Shown: one piece after another, positions 22,335 through 33,303 of the stretch
Layout of the letters: each line of letters begins with the position of its first letter
Position numbering within the stretch: the first letter of the stretch is position 1
Source: Rhynchopus euleeides
Lineage: Eukaryota > Euglenozoa > Diplonemea > Diplonemida > Diplonemidae
Length of the DNA stretch: 64,000 nt
Assembly: GCA_963210315.1 (NCBI GenBank)
Contig: OY723303.1
Span: forward strand, 1,178,001-1,242,000
Reading direction: 5' to 3'
Position numbers and translations under genes: made by a program
The notes under the pieces: generated by a model
Told to the model about the DNA's origin: nothing
The model's input: only the letters and a program-made list of their open reading frames with translations
Database searches by the model: none

Positions 22335-25300
22335 GGTTGGGTCTGGCTCCTGGCTCTGTGCAGGGGAAGTCAGTCGGTTACGACGGCACCTGCTAGCTCT
22401 AGGTGTACAGAACGCTGCGTGATTTTCCAGAGACACGGTGGCGCATGTCACGTGGCCCTCGTCGTCCCTCGTCTGTGCCGGATACACACCAGCATGGTGG
22501 GCTCCGAGCAGTTCGGCGAATGGACGACGGCACGCTGCAGTAGGCCTGGTGAGGCCGCATTTGCAGCAGCACCGGGACACCTGTGCACCACGGCTTCGGG
22601 TGTTTCCCAGCTGTCTACCGTGAGGCGGGTGGGTGCAGCCCACGCCAGCCACGGAGCCCGAAGTCGTCAGGGTGACCTGTAGGTGTAGGTCTGTGTGGTG
22701 GTGGTGGGTTCCACAGCATGCTGGCCTGGAAGGCCTGGTAACTCCGTCCACGGCCATGTTCAGCTCTGTGCCCTGCCCCGTTCACTGGAGTGTCCACAGT
22801 CAAGCAGCCTGTCCTTTCTTGCCACCTTCGTCACTCCCCACTTCGAACCGGTCGGTGCCGCGCCCCTGCACGCCATGATGTGGCGTGCGGCTTGACACTT
22901 CTCTCGTTTCTGCAATGGATGGCCTCAGGCAGCCTACGCACTGCTTGCAAGCCTGCTCCCCGAAGACCAGCCCGTGGTGGGCCTCAGGGCCGACCTGATG
23001 CTCAGGTCGCTCAACGCGTTCAGCAATAGCGACGCCACTGCCCATCCCCAGCGGAGTGGCGAAGCAGAAGCAACTACTCACGCTTCACCGCATCACCACA
23101 CCCAGAGCTGCCACTCCTCGTTGGTGTCAACTCCGTAGCCCTGCAGCCCCCTCACACTCCTTCGCTATGGCCTTGCGCCCCGCCTAGCTGCCCATTCGCT
23201 GCACACCTGTTGGCTTACAGCTGTCCCTATGCCCGGCTGGCTCTCCTCGGTCAGCTCTGATGGGCTGTGGCTGCACTACTCCAGCAGGAATTCAACGGGT
23301 ATATATCGGCTCGGGCCGGATGATCTCCCGAACGGGACCCACTGCGCCCCGGTACCACCAGGCCTTCACGACACTTCGTATCAAGCGCAGTCACCCCGGA
23401 AGAGGTGCCACCGGGTGCGAACCCAGACAGGTGCTGGTCAGAGGGATACCGATTCAGGGTTTTGGTTGTTTGTCTTTGGTGGGAGTGTCTCTGGGGCCGG
23501 CAGACCGGGAAGGGCAAGAACCATTACATGCAAAGCTGGCCCCAACGGGGACAAACATGTTTGGAAGTTCTTCAAGGCGTGACGGTCTTCTCTGCCTCAA
23601 GAAGTTTTCCATTGCTACTGAGTGCTTCTGCACGAGCTCTCTACGTCACCGCTTTCTCACGCCACGTCCATGATCCTGTCTGAAGGTGATGCCCACACCG
23701 TGTCCTCCCACGCCCTGGTTGGCAGCGAGGAGGGGGCTGCGCCGTGCGCCTCTCGCGACAGCCCCTCGAGAGCTTCGGAGAACGTTTTCCGAACCGAAGT
23801 GGATCTATCAGGGACCGTGCAACTGGGTCGAGGGTGCAGGTTGAGGATATAGTCTGCCAGGCGCCTGGTTCTGTCTCCTTGAGTTGCTTCGAGAAGTTCG
23901 ACTGACAACGCCTTGGGCAGGAAGCACTGCTCTGAGATGTCTCTCACAGGCCGTTGGGCAGTGTCACAGACACGGTACCGGAGCTGACTGCAACCAAGCC
24001 ATGGTGTTCTTGAGATCAGTGCGCAGATCTCCACATGTGTTGTAGATGCACGAGACACGACACGTAGCACACACTGACTTGTCGAGCCAATGTTATCGAC
24101 AGCGCAGCAGAACTTCCGCCCTGACACCCCTCGCTCGACTCAAGCTGAGGCCAGCAATCTGAGACCGAACCTTGCCCACAACGTCGATGTCGTGCGGTTG
24201 CCCGGCCCCTTTATCATTCACACGGCGCACACAACAGTCTTGCCCACTGCCAGGCACATCCTTGCTCGTTGTGGGTGAACCTTCTCTCGGTGGGATGTCC
24301 ACTTCTGACTGCGGAACATGAAATCTTCGGTTTTCAGCAGGCGTTTTGTTGATGCGAACCAAGTCTGTACTGCTCGCGTGTATGGTGACAGCTTCCGCAC
24401 TTCGATTTGCCCGTGCCATTTGCCTCTCCTTGGTTCTCGAAGTACCGCAGTTATGCCAGCTAGATATCCTGGATGGCGCCCTGCACACTCTGGGTCGGCA
24501 CGAAGGCCTTCAACGTCCAACATTCAGGGACCAGGTCCAACTGAGCGGTTGCCGTTCTGACTTTGAACGAACTCCGAAGCCCTCTGTCCTGCCAGCATTG
24601 TGTGGGTGTCTCAGTCGCGGAGTCTCCTCCTCACGAGTGATTCTAACTGCTGAGTCGCAGAAGTCCCACCCTCAAGGAGCTTGGCGAACAACACCTCTGA
24701 CTTCAGCAGACAGGCAGCAACAGCAGTCACAGGCTGTGCATTTCAGAAGCGACGGTGCAGTGGGCACCTATTCAGTTAGTTCGGCTATTCAGTTGTGTCA
24801 GGGCGGTGCCCGCCGTATCCTTCATGACGCCCCAGTGCCGCCCGTCAAGGCAGGAGGGAGGGGCTGAGATCGACCCGTCGCCAACCCTGCCACTGGCAGC
24901 CTCCAGGCGAAGTCAGGCTGTGCAGAGGCGAGCCTGGCCTGTGATTTGCGGGCCCAGATGTGGGGTGGCCTCCCCAATAGCTTTGCCCGGGAATCTTTTC
25001 TTGTGACGACCCGGTTGTGGTTGGCTGTGGCAGTCGAAGATGAACACGCCACACACAGTTGCGGTCATGATTTTTGGTATTGCGCAGCACACCAGAGCAG
25101 TTCATCGTCATCGTTCCCCTGCTGAGTGACCTCACTCACTCTGAGTCATGCCGTGCCACCTCGTCTTGAGCCCACATGGGATATTGGTAGAGATCCTTCG
25201 GAGGGTGTCGTGCCAGGTCGTTGCTGTCTTGCCAGCCAGGAGCTGTGGTCTGCAGTGTGCCATGCAGTGTCATGCAATCTGGCTGTCTGGGCAGCCAAAG

Positions 25301-26559
25301 TCAACGGGCTGCACTTCATGCCCTTCATGCGAGCACCTCACAAGGACCCCCGTTTCACCGCGAGGAAGTGCAAGCCGTCAGGCGTCACGGCCGCTTCCCT
25401 GACGAGTCATACCCCACTCGCCACTGCCGCATTGACCATAGTCGACTGGATGCTCGGCGTGCCGTCCTCCGTGCCCTCGCAGTGGGCAGCCTCTTGTGGC
25501 CTTCGCAGCCTGCTGGACACGGGATGGGTCGGCATGCTTCCGATGGGTGTCAGCTTCGTCAGCCGGGTTGTCCCACGCAAGGGTGTTGGCCTCATCCCCA
25601 GAAGAGGGACCACAGAACGACACTGCGGGTGCCGTCAGGACAGCCCCGTTCCCGTTGCAACTCTCTGTGGTGGGGTGCAAATAAGGGTGGTGGTGGCGCC
25701 GTCGTTACTCCCCTACCGTGGCGTATTTGGCGCGGCAAGGCGCGGGAGGGACAGGGTGTACGAGTCATACGCGGCGTAGGCCGAAGGGCGATGGTTGCTC
25801 AGATTTTTCGGGTTCCAGGCATCCCATTCCCGCTTTGGTCTGCGCAGTTCTTTGTGCCCCGCCTCTGGCCAGGGAACATGTTTCTTCCCGTCCACGAAGG
25901 CAGGGACACGATGCGGTATCCAGGGGCCCGGCATCAGATGCAGCGAGTCGTCTGACGATGAGGTCTGACGAATTGCTTGACTTGTCGGTGTGCGAGCGGC
26001 CGGTGCTAGCAACCGTGTAAGAGGGTAGCCATGCAGGCTAAGCTGGGTCGACCTCGTCCTGTACCAGTCGTAGGCTTATGCTCTGATCTACTGTTGGTTC
26101 TCAGGACTACCAGGCCACCAGGCCACCAGTTGCGGGTCAAGTTGTTCGGAACAGAGCCTTGATCAAAGGCAGCCTTTGAGTTCTTGCGCCACTTCATCTC
26201 GGGCATTGTTATTCACTCCCTCGGATTCCGGCACCCTGTTGCAGAACTGTGCATTCTTCATCCACACTCGTGGCAGAGGTGCGCACAGTTAAATGCACCG
26301 GGATTGTCATCCTCGGCTTCGAACCACTCCGAAGAGTCCCTCTCGACCCCCACGGTATGCAGCATGGAGGCTAGTACATGCTCGTTTGAGCCTGGGATAT
26401 TGCCCGTTTGCAGCAAGGTGAAGTCCGGACGTGTCCGTTGTGACTCCAATTTGCGCAATTGTTTTGCAAGCGTAGTGCGTGCCCGTTCGAACTCTCTGAA
26501 TGCTTCCCGTTTGAAGCAGGATGAATTTGAGATGCTGTCCGTCTGCAGCATTGTTCATA
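22335..26559. other. Decayed-looking region without an intact gene
   Basis: Stretches of 60-220 codons stay open on both strands with mixed protein-like and random composition (for example near 23657-24127 minus and 25126-25779 plus), but no start, splice pattern or known motif ties them together. I looked for reverse transcriptase Y-x-DD, integrase and DDE signatures and saw none. Confidence 0.4.
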
Positions 26560-27755
26560 TGGGTTCGTTCATAAACACCCCCCCCCCCCAGATTGGGCCT
26601 TTTAGCCATTTTTGGGCGAAAATTGGGGAAAATCGCATTCACCACCCTCGCAACCACCCTCGAGGTGGGAAAACAGGTTCGGGGGCACTTGGGAGGCCTT
26701 TTTCCGGCCATTTTTGTGCAAAAGACCCATAATCATGAGGGGAATGTATCATTTTTCCACGCTCCATTAGGCCGTCTCTGCGACTCTCCTGCCTTCTGGT
26801 ATTTACCCGGACCAGAGCACATGTCATCCACGAGGGAACCAGGGACTCCTTTGATAGGGGCTTCGTTCGTTGCGCCTCCATTGACGTCGATACAGTTGCC
26901 AGAGTTGCGCCAGAGTGTCAGACCCCTAACAAAAGTCAGAATGAACCATCAGAGTGGAGCAAATCCTGCAGTTCCTCCCCGACGTGTGGTGGTCCTACTG
27001 GCTGCGGCAGATGTTTTCACTCCGTCTGGGGGCTGCCCTCCCGAGTGCAGTAGCCACCAGTCGGATGGCCTTGTGTGACACATGTAATTGGTCGTCGAGC
27101 TGTGCAGATGATACCCGTCTTTCACCACACTCGTCCGCCACCGTCTGGTTATACCAGACAGTGTCCTTCCAAAGCTGCAATGAGCGCAGGTAGATGCCTG
27201 ATTTGCGGGGCCCTCATCTGTGCATCCGAATCAGCACACCGTCGAACACTGGTTCGTATCGATGTTGTCCTCTGTGAATCGTAGTGGGTCGACCGCCGGG
27301 GCTCACCCTTGCCTCGAGAACACCCTGTACCTACGGGCATGTTACACTCTTCTGACTATCCGTCATCCCGGAACCCGTGGACGATGTGGCGTTTGCTCTC
27401 CAGGTCGAAGTCCTGTCATCTGCTGAATGATGCTCGGTGCCAGCATACCGAGACACTGACTACGACCACTCCGCGAGCAAGCTGATCCCTCATCTGTTTC
27501 GTCGAACGAAGACTTACGCCGATTTCGGCAGCTCTTTTGTGATCCGGTACCAGGCTCGCGAGAAGGTATTTTTCCCCATTTCTCATGCCAAATGAGAGAG
27601 CAAAATAGACTCCTGGGTCCCCCGTGGCCCTCCCGGACCCCCCGAAGTGCAGGTGGGGGGCAGACGAGGGTGGTGAATGCGATTATTCCCAATTTTTGGC
27701 CAAAAATGGCTAAAAGGCCCAATCTGGGGGGGGGGGGTGTTTATGAACGAAGCCA
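26560..27755. mobile_element. Long-TIR element flanked by TA
   Basis: 1196 bp between TA at 26558-26559 and 27756-27757. About 100 bp at each end are inverted copies, starting TGGGTTCGTTCATAAACACC at the left and, inverted, TGGCTTCGTTCATAAACACC at the right, then a C-run, AGATTGGGCCTTTTAGCC and GCATTCACCACCCTCG. The interior has no convincing gene. Confidence 0.8.
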
Positions 27756-27757
27756 TA

Positions 27758-30059
27758 TACGAACTCCAGGACACCCATTTGAGTTCGGACACTTTCTGTT
27801 TGAGCCCAGGTGGGGTTGCAGTGCAGAAAACCGAAAGCCCCAAGACTATCTGGGCCTTTTGGAGGCTTGCGAGGTTCTGATCTGGTACCCCGTGGGAAGT
27901 GCATGCGGTGCTCCATGGGAAAACACTACAGTTGCCCTTGTGCGGAGACAGAGGCTTCCCCACCCCTGGTGAAAGCACATGATTACCGGAAATTGAAGAC
28001 AGAACGTCACTGTGCTTCTGTGGTCGCCAGGCGTCAGTAAAAACCGCAAACTCAACTTGCGACGAGTGAAATTTCTGCGAAAGGAACACGCGAAAGCCTT
28101 TCACAGGCACTGGTCATCATTCTGTCCTGGGTGCTGCCGTTGGCAGCAGCAGGGCCCGATCACTTGTCACTGCCAGCGACAGTGCAGAGCAAATGTACAC
28201 GCGGGTTGAAGGCGGTCTTCTTCAGTATTCATGGGGAGTACCGGAAAGGCACCCCGCAGTCAAAATGCCCCACCACGATCCGCACAGATTCCAAATAGCG
28301 TACATCTGGAACGGCCTGAGCCAGGTGTCGTCCCCTGACTTCACCTGACTCGGCCAAAAGTCAGGGGAACGTTAGGGTGCTCGGGGCCACTGGGAAATCC
28401 CATCTGGCTCAGGCCGCGGCGGACCACCTCAGGCCGTAACACCGCCCAACGCCGCTGAACTCCTGCTAAACTGCTGAGTCATCACAAACCCCGCCAAACT
28501 CAGGCGGGTGGAGCGGCGCCAGAGGAGACGACTCACTGATTCACTGTGCATATTCAGTCTGGCATGGGGTGGTCTGGTGTGTGTTCTGTGCAATTGGTAT
28601 GCTCCGGGAACGGGAAAGAAACCCATTCTCGAAACGAGCCCAGTCAGCCTGTTGAGCACGAACGGGGCACACAATATGCGTCCTTCGGCCACACCATGGC
28701 GGTGACAGTTAGTCAGACTGATGTCGTGAAAATAGTGCATCTGACTCAGACAGGGATGAATCACGAGTGGGATGTGATTTCCGTTCGTGGCCACAATGTG
28801 GTCAAGCAAGAATCACACCCACGGCACAAGCGTAGTTGTGCCAACAGTGCAGGATACTCTGCGATGGGTATCATGCAGGAGGAGGCACACCACTCCCGCA
28901 GCAGGTGTATGCCAGTGTTCTCGCGATCAGTGTGTTCTTCGGGTGAGCCAAATCAGGAAGGCTGCCCAGGAGCTGTCCAAGGCTGTATCTGCACTATCCA
29001 GTTCCCACTCCAGGCGCAAGCACCCATCTATTCCCGTCGTAGCCACTCCTGACAATTGACAGTGCAAGCTCACCACCCAGTGGAGGCGAACGGGCCCTCT
29101 GTCCCAGGACGAAGGGTGCGACGAGCTGCCGCCACATTCCAAGTAGCTGCAGGAAGGCAGGGCCTGCCGCACGCTGGAGCGTGCTGAGCTCTCACAGGTT
29201 GGAGGAGAAGAGTGCGATATACGAGATCTCGTGAGCTGGTGCCACAGGCCCTGCAACCCCCTGGAACTCGGATGTCCCCTGAACTCACCCCCTCCGGATG
29301 TGATGGATCATGTCGTATCGGCGTTTGAGCCACCCAAATATGCAGGTGGGGGCTGGGTGCTGAGCACGTGTTCACCGACATGCAGAACACGGTGAGCAAG
29401 CCCCAGAAGCAGGTCGAGGTGTTCGATTTCGATCGCCATCCCTGGTCTGACTTGAACATACTGGCTTGGGGTGATCGAAAACTGGGTTCTGTGATGGTTC
29501 CGTGGAGTTTGCGTGCGGTTTGCAAGGCTCGCTGCAGACTGAGAGGTTTTTGTCCCAGCAGTGATGGCTGCAACTGCACGGTGCCTTACACCACCCGAGC
29601 CCAACACAGCCTATCTCACAGGTCTGTGGTGTCATCAGGCAGTATCGAGCCACTCACACACGCAAACCGTCGCCACTTTGGTGCCAGCCTTCCAGGCATG
29701 TAACATCATCGGGACAAACCACTTTGCCTTCTTCAGTTCTCGTCCATTCTGCCTAAGCCTCCTTGTGCCGGACAGAAAGGATAGTGTCGCCGGCTGTTTT
29801 CTCAACTGCTTTTATGAAACAGCTGGTTGTCGCTCAGATAACGGCACCCCGCACCCGCAGAAGAAGTCCGACCAGGGTCCTCCCTCGCTTGGTCCCACTG
29901 GGACAACATGCAGCCGAGTCTGCTTTGGTCGGTGTGGCTCTTCGGCCTTCGCATCACCTATCCGTGTCCTTCCTCCTCTGCCATTCTCTCCCCGTGCCTT
30001 CTCCTCTCGAGGTGTGAAACACCCACTTCCTGCGGACCCGCATGTCTTCTTTTCATACC
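27758..30059. other. Intergenic, no intact gene
   Basis: Coding-like frames of ~60-170 codons occur on both strands, but none has a supportable start or motif. At about 28275-28297 there is a fragment related to the internal motif of the 43450/47443 elements (GATCCGCACAGATTCC). Confidence 0.4.
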
Positions 30060-30061
30060 TA

Positions 30062-30271
30062 GGGTACCCCGAGAGAATGTCACCCCCTGGGTGACCATGG
30101 AGAATGTCACCCCCCCCTCGGCCTCCGCTTGGGGGGTGACATTCTCCAACAGCCACCCTGTACAGAGGGGGGTGACATTCTTCAACGGTTGCCCTGTGTA
30201 GCAGCTGGGAAGAATGTCACCCCCCCTCGGCCCTGGGCCCTCGAGGGGGGTGACATTCTCTCGGGGTACCC
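30062..30271. mobile_element. 210-bp TA-flanked MITE (TIR GGGTACCCCGAGAGAATG)
   Basis: Flanked by TA at 30060-30061 and 30272-30273. The ends GGGTACCCCGAGAGAATG are perfect inverted copies and are followed by repeated GAATGTCACCCCCC blocks in both orientations, so the whole element could fold on itself. No coding capacity. Confidence 0.85.
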
Positions 30272-30273
30272 TA

Positions 30274-31010
30274 GGTAATAATTATTATGCGGTGCTAACC
30301 AGATACCCCAGTGTGGCGTCCGAGCAACGCCGTCACGAGATACTCACACATTCCATCAAGGATGAGCAGGGGCTGGCTGCAGCTCTCTTCACGGAACCAG
30401 TTCTCGAGTTGAATGACGCATCATGATTGCCGATCCGGGCCGCAATTAATGCATGTGATCATACCGAGTCCCATCGTCTCACTGATGTGGGGATTCATAA
30501 GATCAATGGCAGGTGACTCTCAAGCCACAGGGGTAATAGCTCATCTCAGCTCCCTCAGAAATCCCGAAACCCAGCGTACTTCTACCCCACTTGGATTTAT
30601 GGGATGACTGCTGCTCAATGCCGGTACCAAAAACAGCGCATCTTGGGCCACTGATGTCGATGGCCGTCATACGGCTGCGATCCGGACCTTGCACACGCAG
30701 GGGTGAGGCTGCGTCCGGTTGTATCGACACGGTATCTCTTGTACAGTTTGGACATCGCCCATCCCTCTGTGTACTTACGTTCCACCCCGACGCCAGTTAC
30801 CACGCAGTTTCGCAGTAACTACTGCAAAGGAAATTCTCTTCGAACGCCTACCCGTGTCTGGGAACGGAGCAGTGGTGCTGGGCAAGCCCCCTGTGGGGAC
30901 ATCATGCGGCGCTTCTCGGTGGTAGGTACATTGCCTGCTCATACAGACGCCCTCGAGCGTTCATCGATCCATTTCCGCTCCATTCAGGTTCGCACCTTGA
31001 ATTAACACTG
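30274..31010. other. Intergenic, nothing recognised
   Basis: Short open stretches only. The segment near 30810-30920 looks weakly coding but switches frame. Confidence 0.4.
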
Positions 31011-31336
31011 GTGTGCAACAAGGCGTGCCAGCAGGATGCTGATGCAACACACGAGATGCGGCTTGTGCCAGTCCGCATCGGCTTCATGGCGCCTGTAACA
31101 CGGAAGGGTGTGAGTGAGCGGGGTGCAGAAGAGGAGCAGGTGTCAGCGAGGTGCTTCTCAGCGACCAGGTCAACAACGAACCCGCAGAACAGACCGAGTG
31201 GATGTATCAGATTGAGTGCTGCTCTTCGGTGTGGGAGGAATACAACCTGGCGGTCATTGCGCACCTGAATGGAGCGGAAATGGAAGCTGCCCTGCGCTCA
31301 ATAGGGTCGCGCAATGTGCTGCGCATCGTGGCATGA
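31011..31336 (+). pseudogene. Frameshifted coding-like fragment, unrecognised
   Basis: Two adjacent open stretches look like one protein broken by a frame change near 31140. The first (31011 onward) contains ATHEMRLVPVRIGFMAPVTR, the second (31151-31336) EWMYQIECCSSVWEEYNLAV and ends at a stop. A short intron cannot be excluded, because CAG|GTG lies at the switch. I do not recognise the family. Confidence 0.35.
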
Positions 31337-31717
31337 CCCCTGTGCAGTGGGTTCGCTGCGGATCTCCAGCTGATAGAATTGAAAGCCCTTTCCAAACACT
31401 GCACGCAGTGCAGTGTTGCTGCCCTGTTCTTCAAACCTTCGTCGCAGTGAAAAGGGGTAGTCGGTCGGCGCTTTAGGGGGGTGACAAACACAAGATCATA
31501 TCGGTTAGTTCATCCCGGGTTTGGCGTACAGACCAACGCCTTATATTTTTTTCCACCGGAGTTGTGCCCACAACACCGGAAACCCTTTGATTCAGATCCT
31601 GAAGGATGCACCACCTGCAGCAGGCGTGTGGGGCGTTTTCACGATTGATGAACACCCGTTGTTTCTTCTTCACCTTTCATTTGCGAATACACAGTTTCTG
31701 TTTACGTTCCAGACTTT

Positions 31718-31822
31718 GGGGGTCTTCGCTACGGAGTGGTCGTCAGTGCGTTTTAGTGCATTTCCAGTTGAATTGGCTGAAAACTGACGAATATTGACGA
31801 ATAACGACCAGCGAAGACCCCC
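31718..31822. mobile_element. ~100-bp MITE, copy 3 (divergent)
   Basis: 105 bp, flanked by TTT on both sides (31715-31717, 31823-31825). Ends GGGGGTCTTCGCT / AGCGAAGACCCCC match the TIR pattern of the copies at 5730 and 19086, but the interior differs, so it is a relative rather than a recent copy. Confidence 0.75.
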
Positions 31823-32211
31823 TTTAGCGCGGTAAGTGTCAGCAGTTTTCCAGCTCTGCCAACCGTGCCCTACACAACACTCCCTTCATCAGGTGGAGGG
31901 TTTTGGAAGTGTGTGGGAAGGTCACCATATCAAGCTAAGTAGTAGTACACAGAGTAGAGGAAGAGAGGAAGAACGGGGGTGATTGAAAATTTGGCGAAGT
32001 CAAAGTCAGGAAACCATCGCAAACCATTTGCTCTGCGTTTGGATAAGACCAGATTTCGTTGCTCTCCTCGTTGCTTTAACGCCCCCCTTGAGGCTCGCTC
32101 AGTTTGTTGTACTCTGGACCCTTGCCCATAAAGAAATCCCCGAACATCATCTGCTTTTGCGTTGGCGGTTCGGCGCAGCCAAACTCGGGGGATTTTTTTC
32201 TCACCCTACGA

Positions 32212-32759
32212 CAGGGTTTTCGCTAATCTTCCAGGGGGGGCCAGACCCAGGAAGATTTCTTCTCTTCCACCCACCCCGCCTAGTATTTCCCCCCAGCGCT
32301 CGTGCTGACCTCTGGGCGTCGGAGGAACATCAAAATTGGGGTTTTGGGTCACTTTCCCCCCCAACAGGCACACGGACACGTGTTTCAACACATCAGCATG
32401 GGCTTTCGCCTCTGTGATGTGACGCCGCATGTGCTCAGGCCTTGGCAACTGACAGGTACATGTCACAGGGGGGTCTGGGGGGCGGAGCCCCCCAGCCGCC
32501 GGAGGCCACGGTAGTGAACATCTGTTCTTGTGCGTATCCCCCCATGCACGGGATTGGAAGCCGTGCCAAAAAATCAGTCGGATTCGGTCCGGAAGTCACC
32601 GTCAGGCCGCCAAAAAGCCCCCCCAAAAAAAACAAGAAAGAAATCTGGCGACCAGATTTTTTTTGTTTTTTCCCCCAGGAAGATATCTTCCTGAGATTTC
32701 CAGCTTTTTTATTTTTTTTTGAAGATTTTTCACCCCAAATCTTCCAAGCGAAAACACTG
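32212..32759. mobile_element. Non-autonomous hAT element (548 bp)
   Basis: A perfect 8-bp target duplication CCCTACGA (32204-32211 and 32760-32767) brackets it. TIRs are CAGGGTTTTCGCT at the left and, inverted, CAGTGTTTTCGCT at the right, followed by repeated AGATTTTT/GGAAGAT motifs. A copy of the GC-rich hairpin repeat lies inside it (32467-32528). No transposase is encoded. Confidence 0.9.
32467..32528 (+). repeat. GC-rich hairpin repeat, copy 1
   Basis: Core CTGGGGGGCGGAGCCCCCCA forms a 9-bp stem. It is followed by GCCGCCGGAGGCCACGGTAG and TGAACATCTGTTC. Located inside the 548-bp hAT element. Confidence 0.9.
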
Positions 32760-32767
32760 CCCTACGA

Positions 32768-33303
32768 ACACGTCACATGCCTGCAGGCAGGATGTGAAGG
32801 GAGTGTCCCTCAGCTGATGAACAGTTCCCTGTTCATGCAGCATCGGGTACTGTTGCCCTTACCTTTTCAAGCCCTTTCGATGTGGCTGTTGCTGGAAATC
32901 ACTCAGAGGCCTCCGATGTTCCCGTCACACCCGATCCATCTGCAGACACAGCCCCGCATGGATGGCCTGCAAGAACCGGAAGAAGATGCCATCTTGTTGA
33001 AGCGGTTTGGCTGCGCCAATAGATTTCCCTTAGCATCATAAGCTGCCCGATTCAGCCAAATATAGCACCGCTCCCTTGAGTTCCAGGCCGCAAAGTTTAT
33101 TAATCCCCCCACTGCCGCACAGCTCGGGTTATCGTAACTCGCAACTTCCCCCTCCACTTCTCCTGGTCTAACGGCACCACATACAGACACTACCCATCCG
33201 CCCCCCACTCACACCCTCTGTCTGTTTTCCACTTGCCCACGACGTGGGTGCTGGGTGTGTGTGTGTGGGGGGAGGCACTGGGGGCTGAGGGCCGCTCCCA
33301 ACC
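32768..33303. other. Upstream region of the kinase gene
   Basis: No gene seen. The last ~100 bp before the ATG include a GT-rich stretch (GTGTGTGTGTGTGGGG). No clear TATA box. Confidence 0.4.
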
